From W0P28-013 sp963659365 (GTDB lineage Bacteria > Bacteroidota > Bacteroidia > Bacteroidales > Paludibacteraceae), in assembly GCA_963659365.1 (NCBI GenBank), contig CAVKTI010000053.1, positions 1 through 15,906 on the forward strand: 15,906 nt of DNA. Reading direction: 5' to 3'. Below are positions 14,018-15,906 of the stretch, piece by piece; position 1 is the first letter of the stretch, and each line of letters begins with the position of its first letter. Position numbers and translations under genes: made by a program. The notes under the pieces were generated by a model, which made no database searches, had not been told where the DNA came from, and was given only the letters and a program-made list of their open reading frames with translations.

Positions 14018-15049
14018 ATGCTAAAAGAGAAAATTGCACAGATAGCCGAAACGATTAACACGCTCTCGGCCAAATCGCAGGACGAACTGGAAGCCCTGCG
14101 CATTCAGTATCTCAGCAAAAAAGGGCAAATTCCTGCGCTATTCAACGAGTTTCGCAATGTGCCAAACGACGAAAAACGCGAAATCGGGCAACTGCTCAAC
14201 CAACTGCGCGACAAGGCACAAGAGAAACTCAACGAACTGAAAAGCACGCTGAACGACGGTCGCCAAAAGGCCGAACAGACCGACCTTACGCGCACAGCCG
14301 ACCCCATTGCGCTCGGCACACGCCACCCGCTGTCGCTCGTCAAAGAGGAGATTATCGACATCTTTTCGCGCATCGGATTCACTGTGGCCGAAGGTCCCGA
14401 AATCGAAGACGACAAACATGTGTACGGACTGCTCAACTTTGCGCCCGAACACCCAGCACGCGACATGCAGGACACATTTTTCGTCGAAAAAGAGATTGGC
14501 GTACAAAAACCGACTGATATTCTGCTGCGCTCGCACACATCGAGCGTGCAAACACGCGTGATGACCACGCAACAGCCGCCTATTCGTGTGCTTTGTCCGG
14601 GGCGCGTCTATCGCAACGAGGCCATTTCGGCACGCGCGCACTGCTTTTTCCACCAAGTGGAAGGGCTCTACATCGACAAAAATGTGTCGTTTGCCGACTT
14701 GAAACAGGCGCTACTCTACTTCGCCAAAGAGATGTTCGGCGAAGAGACGCAAATTCGCCTGCGCCCATCGTTCTTCCCTTTCACCGAGCCGAGTGCAGAG
14801 ATGGACATTTCGTGCGACTTATGCGGCGGCAAAGGCTGCTCGTTCTGCAAACACACGGGCTGGGTCGAGATTTTGGGCTGCGGCATGGTCGATCCCAATG
14901 TGCTCGAAGCGTGCGGCATCGACTCGAAAATCTACACTGGATACGCTTTCGGCATGGGCATCGAACGCATCGCCAACCTGAAATACCGCGTCAAAGACCT
15001 GCGTATGTTCTCCGAAAACGATGTACGCTTCCTGCAACAATTTCAATAG
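14018..15049 (+). CDS. pheS: Phenylalanine--tRNA ligase alpha subunit
   Basis: This 343-residue protein is the catalytic alpha chain of the (alpha-beta)2 phenylalanyl-tRNA synthetase, which charges tRNA-Phe. The N-terminal coiled coil (about 1-90) binds tRNA. The class II core follows: HPLSLVKEEI (103-112), HPARDMQDTFF (145-155), RSHTSSVQTRVM (171-182), motif 2 GRVYRNEAISARAHCFFHQV (195-214) and motif 3 FGMGIERI (311-318). A C-x2-C-x4-C-x2-C group at Cys266, 269, 274 and 277 sits in CDLCGGKGCSFC, as seen in many bacterial PheS. All motifs are intact. The beta-subunit gene pheT is not adjacent, as is common in Bacteroidota. It is probably co-transcribed with the upstream regulator. No tRNA-Phe or leader-peptide attenuator is seen. 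Confidence 0.97.
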   Translation: MLKEKIAQIAETINTLSAKSQDELEALRIQYLSKKGQIPALFNEFRNVPNDEKREIGQLLNQLRDKAQEKLNELKSTLNDGRQKAEQTDLTRTADPIALGTRHPLSLVKEEIIDIFSRIGFTVAEGPEIEDDKHVYGLLNFAPEHPARDMQDTFFVEKEIGVQKPTDILLRSHTSSVQTRVMTTQQPPIRVLCPGRVYRNEAISARAHCFFHQVEGLYIDKNVSFADLKQALLYFAKEMFGEETQIRLRPSFFPFTEPSAEMDISCDLCGGKGCSFCKHTGWVEILGCGMVDPNVLEACGIDSKIYTGYAFGMGIERIANLKYRVKDLRMFSENDVRFLQQFQ

Positions 15050-15053
15050 AATG

Positions 15054-15109
15054 AGGAGTTAGGAATTAGGAATTAGGAGTTAGAAGTTAGAAGTTAGAAG
15101 TTAGAAGTG
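15054..15109 (+). repeat. 7-bp tandem repeat, AGGAATT grading into AGAAGTT
   Basis: Eight consecutive heptads start 4 bp after the pheS stop: AGGAGTT, AGGAATT twice, AGGAGTT, AGAAGTT three times, AGAAGTG. Neighbouring units differ by one base at a time, which suggests growth by slippage with point change. Then comes the 21-bp repeat and a hairpin. Confidence 0.85.
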
Positions 15110-15111
15110 AA

Positions 15112-15132
15112 AAAGTTTGTAAAGTAGAAAGT
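15112..15132 (+). repeat. 21-bp dispersed repeat, second copy
   Basis: Identical over 21 bp to 2295-2315, and directly joined here to the GTAGGGGCGC hairpin, as in the related arrangement before the galE terminator. Confidence 0.7.
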
Positions 15133-15134
15133 AG

Positions 15135-15153
15135 GGGCGCACCGAGTGCGTCC
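15135..15153 (+). repeat. GGGCGCAC hairpin module
   Basis: GGGCGCAC (15135-15142) pairs with GTGCGTCC (15146-15153), with one G-T wobble; loop CGA. It is the inverted sibling of 260-278. GAAACAATT follows instead of a T-run, so pheS termination here is doubtful. Confidence 0.65.
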
Positions 15154-15280
15154 GAAACAATTCAACGATTAAACGCTTCAACGAATAACCAAATAACCAA
15201 ATCTGCAAATTAACAAAAAAAACAGCGCATAGCGCGAAAAACTTAGAAACTTAGAAACTATACGAAACCGTGCGCAACCC

Positions 15281-15314
15281 AATTTGAAATTTGAAATTCT
15301 GAAATTTGAAATCC
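15281..15314 (+). repeat. AATTTGA heptad repeat directly upstream of panD
   Basis: Two AATTTGA units, one interrupted unit (AATTCTGA), one more AATTTGA and AATC, ending 4 bp before the panD ATG. Any ribosome-binding region of panD must therefore lie in this repeat. No TAnnTTTG promoter was found between pheS and panD. Confidence 0.8.
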
Positions 15315-15318
15315 AAAA

Positions 15319-15669
15319 ATGTTGGTAAACATACTGAAATCGAAAATACACCGCGTCAAGGTAACGGAGTCGTGCCTCGACTACATCGGTAGCATCACCA
15401 TCGACGAGGATTTGATGGACGCCGCCGACATCATGGCCAACGAGCGGGTGCAGATAGTGGACAACAACAACGGCCAACGCTTCGAAACCTATGTCATCAA
15501 AGGCGAGCGCGGCTCTGGTGTCATCTGCCTGAACGGCGCAGCGGCGCACTTGGTCAGCGTCGGCGATGTGGTCATCATCATGGCCTACACATGGCTAGAA
15601 CAGAGCGAAGCACGCACCTTCAAACCGCGCATCGTCTTCCCCGACGAAAACAATCGACTAACGAAATGA
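15319..15669 (+). CDS. panD: Aspartate 1-decarboxylase (pyruvoyl type)
   Basis: PanD makes beta-alanine from L-aspartate for pantothenate and coenzyme A. The 116-residue chain matches the family length and is a pro-enzyme cleaved at Gly24-Ser25 (in YIGSITID) so that Ser25 becomes the pyruvoyl group. Other active-site residues sit at their E. coli positions: Lys9, His11, Tyr22, Arg54, Tyr58. GERGSGVICLNGAAAHL forms the conserved central part. The gene stands alone after a 269-bp repeat-rich spacer; panB and panC are not here. The start agrees with the conserved beginning (MLVNILKSKIHR). No separate PanZ-type maturation factor is visible. Confidence 0.97.
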   Translation: MLVNILKSKIHRVKVTESCLDYIGSITIDEDLMDAADIMANERVQIVDNNNGQRFETYVIKGERGSGVICLNGAAAHLVSVGDVVIIMAYTWLEQSEARTFKPRIVFPDENNRLTK

Positions 15670-15695
15670 GGGATTTCAATACGAAGACGAATTAT

Positions 15696-15727
15696 TTGAA
15701 GATTTGAAGATTTGAAGATTTGAAGAT
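15696..15727 (+). repeat. TTGAAGAT octamer tandem repeat
   Basis: Four exact TTGAAGAT units, 26 bp after the panD stop. The period is 8, not 7, so it is distinct from the AATTTGA tracts. Confidence 0.85.
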
Positions 15728-15749
15728 TGCAGCATTGTTGAATGCGAAA

Positions 15750-15800
15750 ATTCAAAATTCTTAATTGAAACAGAACCTGTCCCCTTTGCAAGGGGACGAG
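15750..15800 (-). repeat. 51-bp palindrome-containing dispersed repeat, copy 2
   Basis: This is the inverted partner of 68-118 (47 of 51 positions). The palindromic core GTCCCCTTTGCAAGGGGAC (15779-15797) is the exact reverse complement of 71-89. The likeness stops after GAG, where this copy continues CGAAGCGGAGGGGTTAG while copy 1 has an unrelated flank. Confidence 0.8.
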
Positions 15801-15822
15801 CGAAGCGGAGGGGTTAGAAAAC

Positions 15823-15839
15823 CAAATCCGCAAATCAAC
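15823..15839 (-). repeat. 17-bp dispersed repeat, inverted copy
   Basis: CAAATCCGCAAATCAAC is the exact reverse complement of 2346-2362. It lies between the 51-bp and 48-bp elements. Confidence 0.6.
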
Positions 15840-15858
15840 CCAAAAACATAGAAACACA

Positions 15859-15906
15859 GAATTTTTTCGATAAGCGAGCGCAGTGCCAAACTCGTTTGAG
15901 CAATGC
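15859..15906 (-). repeat. 48-bp dispersed repeat, copy 2 (cut by window end)
   Basis: Inverted partner of 4801-4848 with a single difference. The match runs up to the last base of the window, so the element extends beyond it. Confidence 0.85.

Noticed and set aside
15054..15109. CRISPR-like array
   Set aside because: Units are 7 bp and directly adjacent, without spacers; no cas genes are present.
15178..15549. A 123-codon minus-strand frame overlapping panD
   Set aside because: It lies opposite panD and continues into repeat DNA. panD is certain.

Overview
The window looks like a chromosomal segment of a Bacteroidota bacterium, probably order Bacteroidales. Three things point there: a complete sprA gene (2476 codons), the outer-membrane translocon of the type IX secretion system that is confined to this phylum; promoter elements of the Bacteroidota form TTTG-N19-TAnnTTTG in place of the E. 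coli type; and starts that mostly lack a Shine-Dalgarno sequence. Genes are fairly GC-rich with strong codon bias (Ser TCG is favoured; TTA, CTA and TCA are nearly absent). The spacers are AT-rich and full of repeats. I cannot name a genus.

Layout, left to right. 1-362: gene-free, repeats and hairpins. 363-2251 (minus): two-gene operon of an M16 zinc peptidase followed by an O-methyltransferase, 2 nt apart. 2252-2713: divergent spacer with promoters for both sides and an orphan minus-strand hairpin followed by T6. 2714-4677 (plus): sugar-phosphate nucleotidyltransferase and a GalE-type epimerase, tightly packed, ending in an intrinsic terminator. 4948-12978 (minus): ruvA then sprA, 18 nt apart, convergent with galE. 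12979-13288: divergent spacer. 13289-15049 (plus): Crp/Fnr-family regulator and pheS, 27 nt apart. 15319-15669 (plus): panD. 15670-15906: repeat-rich spacer cut by the window end.

Most genes are housekeeping: Holliday-junction processing (ruvA), phenylalanyl-tRNA charging (pheS), beta-alanine for coenzyme A (panD), and UDP-sugar interconversion (galE with the nucleotidyltransferase). The specialised function is protein export through SprA. No rRNA, tRNA, CRISPR array, transposase, phage gene or defence cassette is visible.

The least explained content is the non-coding DNA. Most long spacers are mosaics of a small set of modules: 7- or 8-bp tandem repeats, GC-rich hairpins, a 51-bp palindrome-containing element and a 48-bp element. 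The last two each occur twice in opposite orientation within 16 kb. This is the best candidate here for something undescribed. I see no new protein-coding system.
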